DNA of 14,925 bases, from the NCBI GenBank assembly GCA_016196415.1, contig JACPXS010000054.1:1-14925 (forward strand), written 5' to 3'. A program made the translations under genes and the position numbers. Origin of the DNA: Candidatus Omnitrophota bacterium. Its GTDB lineage: Bacteria > Omnitrophota > Koll11 > Aquiviventales > Aquiviventaceae. Within the stretch, counting starts at the first letter, position 1. Each line of letters begins with the position of its first letter. The notes under the pieces were generated by a model, which searched no databases, was not told the origin of the DNA, and saw nothing but the letters and a program-made list of their open reading frames with translations. This document shows positions 7,062-13,337 of the stretch, in pieces.

Positions 7062-8120
7062 TCACCCTGACGCCGATGGGCTCGCCGCCACCTGGACAGG
7101 TGTGATGGACTTCGCATCCTCGTAAAATTGGATGTACGCGGCGAGGATCGCAAACCCGACAACGATGCTCGCAACGCCGCCCAAGAGGTTGCTGATCACA
7201 CCCACCGCGGGAGCGAGCGGGCCGCCGATGCGATTCCCGACCCATTCAAGCAGCGCAAACGGAATCCACACCGCGTAGGAAATGAGGACGATGAGCAGCC
7301 CCAAGCCAAGCGTCCGCCACCAGCGTCCGCGGGTCGCGCGAACACTTGCCGCAAACCCGGCCAGCGGCCCCACACGATCCACGACGATCGCGATAAACCA
7401 GAACGACACCTTGACCGCAAGCCAGACGATTCCCACGACGGCCGCTGCGCCGATGAGCACGCTCAGCACGCTCACCACCACGCCAGGCAGCCCCTTGCCG
7501 AGCAGCGAGAACAGTCCGGCGAGGAGCATCAGCGTCAACCCCGCGATCCCAATTGCCAGCACAACCAGGAGGAGCGCCCCCAGCAACCCGACAAACGCCC
7601 GGCTCCCCGCCCTCCAGAACTCTGAGATGGACACGGGTTGGCCCATCACCCGCTTGTGCAGATAGCCGATCTGGCCTCCGTTGAGCAACAGATTCGTAGC
7701 CATCAGCAGCAGAAAGCATACGCCTAGCATCGGCCAAGCCTGACCAAACCATTTCATGATCCGCCGTGATCGCTCATCAACGGCGCGACGCGCGTCGGTC
7801 GCTTGAGGCGATGGGGTGGCGGGAGCCGCCGTCGCGGGGGCCGGCGAGCTTGCCGCCTCCTTCCCGGCTTCCATTTGATTGAAGAGATCGGCCGGTTGGG
7901 ACCCTGGCGGGGTGGGCGCTGTGGCTCCAGGCGCAGGAGGGACCCCGACGCTCGGTAGGCGCTCCTGAAACAGCTCAACCGGCGGCCTCGTCAACGCGAT
8001 GCCAAGCCCCACGATGGCAAGGATCGCAATCCAACACCCGATGAAGAGCGCGATCCCAACCCAGCTCTTGTTCGCCGCGCGAAATCCCTGCCCAATCGAG
8101 CGTCCAATCCTTGGCTCCAT
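7062..8120 (-). CDS. Multi-pass integral membrane protein of unknown function (352 aa)
   Basis: The protein has one N-terminal membrane helix (about 21-43), then a long Pro/Ala-rich, presumably disordered linker (about 55-112). About six further hydrophobic helices follow (roughly 126-147, 174-205, 213-230, 232-248, 270-292, 303-332). The stretch AGFAASVRATRGRWWRTLGLGLLIVL recalls the ASxxxTRGxxWR signature of DUF975/GDPD-membrane-domain-like bacterial proteins, which lack a firm biochemical role. The ATG at 8120 has a strong AGGAGG (8131-8136) ten bases upstream, the best ribosome site in this part of the window, so it may be well expressed. It is not obviously linked in function to the PilZ gene downstream. 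Confidence 0.75.
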   Translation of the reverse strand: MEPRIGRSIGQGFRAANKSWVGIALFIGCWIAILAIVGLGIALTRPPVELFQERLPSVGVPPAPGATAPTPPGSQPADLFNQMEAGKEAASSPAPATAAPATPSPQATDARRAVDERSRRIMKWFGQAWPMLGVCFLLLMATNLLLNGGQIGYLHKRVMGQPVSISEFWRAGSRAFVGLLGALLLVVLAIGIAGLTLMLLAGLFSLLGKGLPGVVVSVLSVLIGAAAVVGIVWLAVKVSFWFIAIVVDRVGPLAGFAASVRATRGRWWRTLGLGLLIVLISYAVWIPFALLEWVGNRIGGPLAPAVGVISNLLGGVASIVVGFAILAAYIQFYEDAKSITPVQVAASPSASG

Positions 8121-8218
8121 CCACGCTTCTCCTCCTGTTGTGCTCCCTCACGCCCAGCCTGCACGTCGCGTCGCCTCTGATGATGAGGAGACGTGCTCCA
8201 TCACTCCTGCTGCGGAAA

Positions 8219-8497
8219 TCAACGGTCCTGCTGAAACGCGCTCCGCAAGACCGCCTCCACTTGGGGAGCCACCAGATCCCAATTCGCGGCAGGGGTTTTG
8301 CTCACCGAGATAAAGTGTTGGAATGCGAAGAGCTGTGTGACGCCGTCGATGCACAGGAGTTGCCTCGCCCAGTCCGCCTCAGCGCTGGCGGCATCCCGAT
8401 AGGTCTTGCCTTGCGCGGCGATGATCCGATTGAGCGTAAACTTGACGGCATTGGGGTTGGGGGTTCCCTGCACCGTAATCGTCAATGGCTCTGCCAT
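8219..8497 (-). CDS. Stand-alone Nfu/NifU N-terminal-domain protein (iron-sulfur scaffold-related)
   Basis: The 92-residue product consists almost only of the Nfu_N domain: GTPNPNAVKF near the N-terminus (the family hallmark TPNPNAxKF), ASAEADWARQLLCIDGVTQLFAFQHFISVSK, and a C-terminal helix WDLVAPQVEAVL. In larger Nfu proteins this domain precedes a NifU C-terminal domain whose CxxC carries the Fe-S cluster. Here that domain and the CxxC are absent, so the protein cannot be a conventional scaffold by itself. The ATG at 8497 is preferred because the domain begins at once; a GTG at 8554 would add 19 unrelated residues. The 98 bp between this gene and the next (8121-8218) hold no other gene. 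Confidence 0.85.
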   Translation of the reverse strand: MAEPLTITVQGTPNPNAVKFTLNRIIAAQGKTYRDAASAEADWARQLLCIDGVTQLFAFQHFISVSKTPAANWDLVAPQVEAVLRSAFQQDR

Positions 8498-8582
8498 GAG
8501 GGGAAGATTACTCCCTTGAGCGAAGCGGCCCCACTCCTGTCCGCACTTGAGCACATCTCAACGACCCGCCGGGGAGTGCGGC

Positions 8583-9296
8583 TCAACGCTCATGCGAAGG
8601 AGCCGGTTTGGGTAGGCGCTGAAACGCGGCCGCAAAGGGCGCATAGCATCCATAGAGTGACAGCAGCGCCACACCCTCCATCCCAAGAATATACCACGGC
8701 CACGGGCCAAAGTAATCGAGCAGGCTTGGCTGCGCCGGCTTCTGCGCCAGGTAGCCGTAGTTGGTGCCGAACATCCCGTTGATGATCACCGCCGAGGCCG
8801 CGTAGAGATTGGTCAAACCCAAGACCCGCCAGACGGAGCGGTGCGTCGGCGCGATGCGACCGGTGACGGCGAGGTAGATCACGCCGAGGACCACCCCGCA
8901 GTGGCTGATGAAGAACTTGATCCACCAGTAATCAGGAAATCCTCGGGGCACGTCCGGGGTCAGGATGGCCTGGAGGCTCCCCCCGAGCCCCCAGAAATAG
9001 GCCACCTCACTGACCGAAGGCCCAAGGCTCCAGAGCGCCCAGACGGTCAACAGCAGCGCGAGCTCGCAGAGCTGAATCGGCAGATGCGCATGACCCTGCA
9101 GGATCGCCAGCGCCCACGCGAGGACCTCATTGGCTAGGAGCGCAACCGCCAGCCCGTGGCGCACCCAGTGATCATGATCCGATCGAAGCCGTGTGGCGTA
9201 GCGCACCACTCCCAGCGCGCCTGCCGCGGTGGCGAGGATCATCAGGCGGTGGGCCGGCTCCCACAAGACAAACGGAGCCACGTGCAAGGCCATCAT
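8583..9296 (-). CDS. YwaF/TMEM164-type integral membrane protein (TIGR02206-like)
   Basis: This is a roughly 237-residue membrane protein with about six to seven helices. The recognisable family blocks are LPIQLCELALLL, GLGGSLQAILTPD, FPDYWWIKFFISHCGVVLGV, INGMFGTNYGYL and PSLLDYFGPWPWYI; these match the YwaF/TIGR02206 family, related to eukaryotic TMEM164. In TMEM164 the conserved Cys and His residues are linked to acyl transfer on ether lipids; the equivalent LCEL and SHC residues are visible here, but applying that function to the bacterial protein is inference. The start is uncertain: paired ATGs at 9296 and 9293 fit the family length and follow GCGGGAG closely, while a GTG at 9380 would add 28 polar residues. 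Confidence 0.8.
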   Translation of the reverse strand: MMALHVAPFVLWEPAHRLMILATAAGALGVVRYATRLRSDHDHWVRHGLAVALLANEVLAWALAILQGHAHLPIQLCELALLLTVWALWSLGPSVSEVAYFWGLGGSLQAILTPDVPRGFPDYWWIKFFISHCGVVLGVIYLAVTGRIAPTHRSVWRVLGLTNLYAASAVIINGMFGTNYGYLAQKPAQPSLLDYFGPWPWYILGMEGVALLSLYGCYAPFAAAFQRLPKPAPSHER

Positions 9297-9395
9297 CTCC
9301 CGCGGCAAGCCCACCTCACGGCTCGCCTCCCCACCGACTCCATACGGGCGTCTTCTCCCGTTGCCAAAGGAGTGCTTCACTGCGCGTGAGACGCA

Positions 9396-9698
9396 CTAGG
9401 CGCGACGCGCAAGGCTTGCCAGGCGCTTGGACCACAGCCGTGCTTCGCGAGCCACAGCGAGGCGAAATTCCTCATCCTGCCCTAAGCGCGGCCACACCTG
9501 CCGCCAGGTCTCCAGCACCGTCTTCACGTTCGCGAGCCACGGCGTCGCAGCGCCATTGCGCTCCTGGGCGACGGGGGCTGCGCACAACCGCTCAAGCGTG
9601 GCCAGCCGCTCGATCATTGCCGCCTCGGGCTGTCGCTCCTGAATCGCGGAGGCCACGGCAAGCAGCTCCGTGGTGATCGGCTCAAGGGAACCGCTCAT
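9396..9698 (-). CDS. Small helical protein of unknown function (100 aa), coupled to nfo
   Basis: I do not recognise this protein. It is predicted to be all-helical and Ala/Leu/Arg-rich (ELLAVASAIQERQPE, VLETWRQVWPRL, WSKRLASLARRA), with no membrane segment or signal. The ATG shares four bases with the nfo stop (ATGA), which supports it as a real gene translated with nfo. A role with endonuclease IV is suggested only by this overlap. The 99 bp after its TAG (9297-9395) are probably the leader of the YwaF-type gene. Confidence 0.6.
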   Translation of the reverse strand: MSGSLEPITTELLAVASAIQERQPEAAMIERLATLERLCAAPVAQERNGAATPWLANVKTVLETWRQVWPRLGQDEEFRLAVAREARLWSKRLASLARRA

Positions 9699-10573
9699 GC
9701 AGCCACGGCGCGCCGTTGACGAGATGTCCCGGCGGCGTGAATTAATTTCCTGACCGTGGCGAGGTTGCGCAGATCGTCCCGTTCGGTGGTCTTGGGTGTT
9801 TCCAGGATCATGGGAAGCTCGCCCAGGCGAGGATGGTTCACAATCCGGCGAAACGCCTCAAGGCCGATATGGCCCTCACCGATGTGCCAATGGCGGTCGA
9901 CGCGCGAGCCAAACGGCACCTTGGAGTCGTTGAGATGGATCAGCTTCAGGCGCTCCAACCCGATAGCGCGGTCGAACTCATCCACCGTCCGCTCCAGCCC
10001 CTCCGGTGTGTGAATCGGATAGCCGGCCGCGAAGAGATGGGCGGTGTCGAGACAGATGCCCACCCGTTCGCGCGCCGCCACCGCGTTCCGGATGACGGCG
10101 AGCTGCTCGAACCGGTCACCAAGGCCCTGTCCGGAGCCCGCCGTGTTCTCGAGGAGGACCATCGCGCCCGCCGGCGCTTGGTCGAACGTGCGGGTGAGTG
10201 CTGCCGCCACGCGCGAAAGGCCGTCCGCCTCGCCCTGTCCCCGGTGGCTGCCGACGTGCGTGACCAAGTACTGCGCCTTCAAGCAAGAGGCTCTGGCATA
10301 TTCATCGCGGTAGAGCGCCGACGACCGCTGCCACATGGCCGCCTCCGGAGAAGCGAGGTTGATGATGTAGGGGCCGTGGACCGCCAGCGGCGCAAGGCCG
10401 GCAGCGCGCCGCGCCGCATCAAACCGCTCCGCGAGCTCCGAGTCAAGCGCAGGCGGCGTGCCGCCGCGCGGGCTGCGGCTGAATATCTGCATGGTGGTAC
10501 AGCCAAGTCGCTTCGCCCGCTCGACCGCCTCCAGGAGGCCGCTAGCAATCGGCACGTGGACTCCTAACCTCAT
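9695..10573 (-). CDS. nfo: Endonuclease IV (deoxyribonuclease IV), AP endonuclease
   Basis: This zinc enzyme cuts the DNA backbone 5' of abasic sites in base-excision repair. The 292-residue TIM-barrel sequence carries all nine metal ligands expected from E. coli Nfo: H66 (VHGPY), H106 (THVGS), E142 (LLENTAG), D176 and H179 (CLDTAH), H213 (HLNDS), D226 and H228 (RVDRHWH) and E258 (ILETPK). The length is close to the usual 280-300. The ATG at 10573 gives the normal N-terminus (MRLGVHVP); the open frame extends upstream only because it runs through tRNA-Ala. No clear Shine-Dalgarno is visible. It is the first protein gene after tRNA-Ala on this strand and overlaps the next gene by four bases. 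Confidence 0.96.
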   Translation of the reverse strand: MRLGVHVPIASGLLEAVERAKRLGCTTMQIFSRSPRGGTPPALDSELAERFDAARRAAGLAPLAVHGPYIINLASPEAAMWQRSSALYRDEYARASCLKAQYLVTHVGSHRGQGEADGLSRVAAALTRTFDQAPAGAMVLLENTAGSGQGLGDRFEQLAVIRNAVAARERVGICLDTAHLFAAGYPIHTPEGLERTVDEFDRAIGLERLKLIHLNDSKVPFGSRVDRHWHIGEGHIGLEAFRRIVNHPRLGELPMILETPKTTERDDLRNLATVRKLIHAAGTSRQRRAVAA

Positions 10574-10622
10574 GAGAGGGGATATGTTATCAGGGGTTTC
10601 CGGCGGTGGCAATGTTACCTTG

Positions 10623-10669
10623 ACGGTCTCCACGGCCTCCTGTACGATAACAGCGAGTCGGGAGACCGT
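10623..10669. repeat. Three copies of a 9-bp element (ACGGYCTCC) between tRNA-Ala and nfo
   Basis: ACGGTCTCC (10623-10631) is followed directly by ACGGCCTCC (10632-10640), and an exact inverted copy GGAGACCGT lies at 10661-10669. The outer copies form a perfect 9-bp stem. It may be an operator, a processing hairpin between tRNA-Ala and nfo, or chance in GC-rich DNA. No T-run follows, so an intrinsic terminator is unlikely. Confidence 0.5.
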
Positions 10670-10718
10670 GTCGTCGTGGCACGCGGCTCGACGAGAGGAA
10701 CGATTCGAGAAGGAATGA

Positions 10719-10794
10719 TGGTGGAGCAGACGGGGATCGAACCCGTGACCTCCACAATGCCATTGTGGCGCTCTCCCAACTGAGCTACTGCCCC
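10719..10794 (-). tRNA. tRNA-Ala (anticodon GGC), 3' CCA encoded
   Basis: The 76-nt cloverleaf folds fully. The acceptor GGGGCAG pairs with CTGCTCC and includes the G3-U70 wobble that is the alanine identity signal. The D arm has AGCTCAGTTGGGAGAGC, the anticodon stem is CCACA/TGTGG with loop ATGGCAT (anticodon GGC, reading GCC/GCU), the T arm is CGGGTTCGATCCCCG, the discriminator is A, and CCA is encoded at 10721-10719. A promoter is seen about 25 bp upstream, so it likely leads the transcript into nfo. Confidence 0.97.
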
Positions 10795-10820
10795 AATGAA
10801 ACCGTGGAATGGGCTTCACC

Positions 10821-10849
10821 ACCATAACATGCACCCTTGTCAGTGTCAA
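10821..10849 (-). promoter_or_regulatory. Sigma70-type promoter for tRNA-Ala (and possibly nfo and following genes)
   Basis: Read leftward, a perfect -35 TTGACA (10849-10844) is followed by a 17-bp spacer and TATGGT (10826-10821, four of six consensus). Transcription would begin near 10814, giving a leader of about 20 nt before the tRNA 5' end at 10794. Both hexamers lie within the upstream part of the longest nfeD reading frame on the other strand, which argues for the shorter NfeD start. Confidence 0.7.
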
Positions 10850-10867
10850 CGGAAGGCGACGAGGACG

Positions 10868-12358
10868 GTGACGGCCTCACCGCGCCGCCCCCGAGCGCGG
10901 TGGCTGCTCGCCGCGCTCATCGTGTCCTTCGCTGGACCATTCCCGGCCGTTGCAGCCAAGCCTGCAGCGCCACCGCCACCGGGGCCGACGCCTCCCGAGC
11001 GGGTGGTCACCGGTCACGTGAACGTGATCGAGCTGGATAACCGGATCATCAGCCCGGTGACCCAGCAGTATATCGCGGATGCCATTGACCGTTCCGAGTC
11101 GGACGGCGCGCGCTGCCTCATCATCGTGCTCGATACGCCGGGCGGACTGTTGGAATCGACCCGCGCGATCGTCAAGCGCATCATGAATGCCAAGGTCCCC
11201 ATTGCCGTCTACGTCGCCCCGTCCGGCTCCCGCGCCGGATCGGCCGGCGTGTTCATCACCCTGGCGGCGCATGTCGCCGCGATGGCTCCTTCAACCAACA
11301 TCGGGGCCGCGCATCCGGTCGCGGTCGGCGAGGGAGGCGGCCCGGTCAAAAAGCTCATCCGGCGAATCAAGCGGGCAACCCGCGAGGAATCGAAGCCGGG
11401 CAAGATGGGCCGAGCCGATGAAGCGGGAAAATCGGAGGAGGAAATCGTCGAGGAAGAAAGCCGCGATCCCATGGCGGAGAAGATCATGAACGACACGGTG
11501 GCCTGGATCACGACGATCGCCAAAACGCGCGGGCGCAACGAAATCTGGGCGGCGAAATCGGTGACGGAGAGCTTCTCCGCCACCGAGGCCGACGCGCTCA
11601 AAGACGGCATCGTGGACTTCATCGCCACCGACATCCCGGAGTTGCTGGCTCAGATGGAAGGGCGGCGGGTGCAGCTCCTCGGCGTGCCGGTGGAGCTCCA
11701 CACCGCGGGGGCCGCGACGGTCAACATCCCGATGTCGAAGCGGCAGGAGTTCCTCGCCACCATCACCAACCCGAATATCGCCTACATCCTGATGCTCTTG
11801 GGCACCCTCGGGTTGATCTTTGAATTCACGCATCCGGGTATTGGATTTCCTGGAATCGCGGGGCTCATATGCCTGTTGCTGGCGCTCTACGCGTTCCAGG
11901 CGCTGCCGGTGAGCTACGCCGCGATCGCGCTGATGGCCTTGGGCTTGGCGCTCTTGGTCGCCGAGATCAAAGTGACCAGTTACGGATTGCTGGCGGTCGG
12001 CGGGGTCATCGCGCTCACCTTGGGCAGCCTGATGCTGTTTGAGTCGCCGGATCCGACCATCCGCGTGTCGCTGGATTTCATCCTGCCCGCCGTGGGGACA
12101 CTGGCGGCGATCGTCCTCTTTGTCGCCCAACGGGCGTTTCGCGCACAGACCCAGCGGGTGGCCACAGGCGCCCAGGGCCTGTTGGGTGAAATCGGGGTGG
12201 CGTCGACCGACCTGAATCCCGACGGCAAGGTCTTCGTGCATGGCGAGCTGTGGAACGCCACGAGCCAGCGCCCGATCCAGCAAGGGGAACGGGTGCGGGT
12301 GATCCGCGTGGAGGGATTGCAACTGCTTGTGGAGAAACTCTCAGTAGGAGGCGCGTAA
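10868..12358 (+). CDS. NfeD-family membrane serine protease (ClpP-class, long form)
   Basis: Long NfeD proteins join a ClpP-like periplasmic protease, a set of membrane helices and a cytoplasmic OB-fold, and cut stomatin/slipin partners or other membrane-bound substrates. From the GTG at 10868 the protein has 496 residues: signal peptide (RRPRAR then [10 protein letters not shown], likely cut near AVAA), protease domain with LDTPGG and nucleophile S125 in RAGSAGVF, probable general base K205 in [10 protein letters not shown], about four to five helices (roughly 300-425), and the NfeD OB-fold (about 428-492). A highly charged Lys/Arg/Glu segment (about 160-202) lies between Ser and Lys. ATGs at 10796 and 10829 are alternative starts, but they overlap the tRNA-Ala promoter and spoil the signal peptide. 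The stop shares one base with the slipin ATG. Confidence 0.92.
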   Translation: MTASPRRPRARWLLAALIVSFAGPFPAVAAKPAAPPPPGPTPPERVVTGHVNVIELDNRIISPVTQQYIADAIDRSESDGARCLIIVLDTPGGLLESTRAIVKRIMNAKVPIAVYVAPSGSRAGSAGVFITLAAHVAAMAPSTNIGAAHPVAVGEGGGPVKKLIRRIKRATREESKPGKMGRADEAGKSEEEIVEEESRDPMAEKIMNDTVAWITTIAKTRGRNEIWAAKSVTESFSATEADALKDGIVDFIATDIPELLAQMEGRRVQLLGVPVELHTAGAATVNIPMSKRQEFLATITNPNIAYILMLLGTLGLIFEFTHPGIGFPGIAGLICLLLALYAFQALPVSYAAIALMALGLALLVAEIKVTSYGLLAVGGVIALTLGSLMLFESPDPTIRVSLDFILPAVGTLAAIVLFVAQRAFRAQTQRVATGAQGLLGEIGVASTDLNPDGKVFVHGELWNATSQRPIQQGERVRVIRVEGLQLLVEKLSVGGA

Positions 12359-13119
12359 TGCCGTTCTTCGGCTGGATGTCCTTTCCTGTGCTCATCGGGT
12401 TCTTTTGGCTGGTCAACTGCATCAAGATCCTCAACGAGTACGAGCGGGGAGTGGTCTTCCGGCTTGGCCGCATGCAGCGGGAGCCGCTGGGACCGGGGCT
12501 GAAGCTGATCCTCTTTCCCATTGACCGGCTCATCCGCATCAGCTTGCGGACCATTACGCTCGATGTGCCGCCGCAAGACGTCATCACGAAGGACAACGTG
12601 TCGATCAAGGTGAACGCGGTGATCTACTTTCGGGTCATGGATCCCAACCGGGCGATCGTGGAGGTCGAGGACTATCTGTTTGCGAGCTCACAAATGGCCC
12701 AGACAACCCTCCGCAGCGTCCTGGGGCAGGTGGAGCTGGACGAGCTGCTCGCCCACCGCGAGAAACTGAACCAGCAGCTCCAGACCATCATCGACAAGCA
12801 GACCGACCCGTGGGGCGTGAAGGTTTCGGCCGTAGAGATCAAGCAAGTGGATCTGCCGGAGGAGATCAGGCGCGCCATGGCCCGCCAGGCCGAGGCGGAG
12901 CGGGTCCGGCGCGCGAAGGTCATCGGGGCCGAGGCCGAGTTTCAGGCGGCCCAAAAGCTGGTCGAGGCGGCCCGGCTCATGAGTGAGCAGCCGATGTCGC
13001 TGCAGATGCGCTACCTGCAGACGCTCGCCGAGATCGCGACCGAGAAAAACTCCACGATCATCTTCCCCATCCCCATCGACCTCATTAAGCCCTTCTTCGA
13101 GAAAGCCAAATCAAGCTGA
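12358..13119 (+). CDS. Slipin (stomatin/SPFH-family membrane protein)
   Basis: This is a 253-residue SPFH/band-7 protein: N-terminal hydrophobic hairpin (about 3-19), then [18 protein letters not shown] SPFH entry ([16 protein letters not shown]), [46 protein letters not shown], and a charged coiled-coil segment ([20 protein letters not shown], about 175-215). These proteins form ring-like oligomers in membrane microdomains and are the usual partner of NfeD, which supports the function of both. The ATG overlaps the nfeD TAA by one base (TAATG) and is preceded at six bases by a perfect AGGAGG (12346-12351), so the second gene may be translated more strongly than nfeD. Confidence 0.95.
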   Translation: MPFFGWMSFPVLIGFFWLVNCIKILNEYERGVVFRLGRMQREPLGPGLKLILFPIDRLIRISLRTITLDVPPQDVITKDNVSIKVNAVIYFRVMDPNRAIVEVEDYLFASSQMAQTTLRSVLGQVELDELLAHREKLNQQLQTIIDKQTDPWGVKVSAVEIKQVDLPEEIRRAMARQAEAERVRRAKVIGAEAEFQAAQKLVEAARLMSEQPMSLQMRYLQTLAEIATEKNSTIIFPIPIDLIKPFFEKAKSS

Positions 13120-13153
13120 CCGTAGCGTGAACGTACGTGTTGATCACGTTGAG

Positions 13154-13208
13154 CCGGGACATGGCTCTTGTCGCTCACGAGGCCATGGCGACAATGGCAA
13201 TGTCCCGG
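13154..13208. repeat. 55-bp imperfect palindrome between slipin and tRNA-Leu
   Basis: The outer arms CCGGGACAT (13154-13162) and ATGTCCCGG (13200-13208) are perfect complements, and so are the inner arms TTGTCGC (13168-13174) and GCGACAA (13188-13194). The five bases between them form a mostly paired internal segment (two mismatches, one G-U), and the loop is 13 nt. There is no T-run. It may be a REP-like element or a Rho-type 3' end for nfeD-slipin; the octamer TCGCTCAC occurs both in the loop side (13171) and just outside (13211). Confidence 0.6.
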
Positions 13209-13220
13209 AGTCGCTCACAG

Positions 13221-13304
13221 GCCGAGGTGGCGGAACTGGCAGACGCACGGGTCTCAAAAACCCGCGGCCGCAAGGCCATGTGGGTTCGATTCCCACCCTC
13301 GGCA
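13221..13304 (+). tRNA. tRNA-Leu (anticodon CAA), 3' CCA not encoded
   Basis: This is an 84-nt class II tRNA. The acceptor GCCGAGG pairs with CCTCGGC, the anticodon stem is CGGGT/ACCCG with loop CTCAAAA (anticodon CAA, reading UUG), the long variable arm is CGGCC-GCAA-GGCC, the T arm is GTGGGTTCGATTCCCAC, and the discriminator is A. The bases after it are CTA, so CCA must be added by tRNA nucleotidyltransferase, unlike in the tRNA-Ala gene of this window. Confidence 0.97.
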
Positions 13305-13311
13305 CTATTGA

Positions 13312-13334
13312 GCAGGACAAACGCGCGTCCCTGC
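13312..13334. terminator. Possible bidirectional hairpin between tRNA-Leu and accA
   Basis: GCAGGAC (13312-13318) pairs with GTCCCTGC (13327-13334) apart from one bulged base, with an 8-nt loop. It sits between two convergent genes, eight bases past tRNA-Leu and four before the accA stop, where a shared terminator would be expected. No T-run follows on either strand, so the call is weak. Confidence 0.35.
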
Positions 13335-13337
13335 CTG

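Noticed and set aside
8161..8196. Hairpin GCACGT...ACGTGC with inner CCTC/GAGG between the Nfu-type and membrane-protein genes
   Set aside because: The internal loops are uneven, the stems are short and no T-run follows, so it does not stand out as a terminator or regulator.
10574..10849. N-terminal extension of nfo through tRNA-Ala
   Set aside because: The frame is open only by chance across the tRNA gene; the family N-terminus matches the ATG at 10573.
11291..12322. 343-codon open frame on the minus strand opposite nfeD
   Set aside because: It is antisense to the NfeD membrane and OB-fold domains and is rich in His/Arg/Asp/Gln with no recognisable motifs.
13140..13196. Possible promoter for tRNA-Leu (TTGTCG, 16 bp, GACAAT)
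   Set aside because: The hexamers match the consensus poorly and coincide with the palindrome arms, so I cannot separate a promoter from the inverted repeat.
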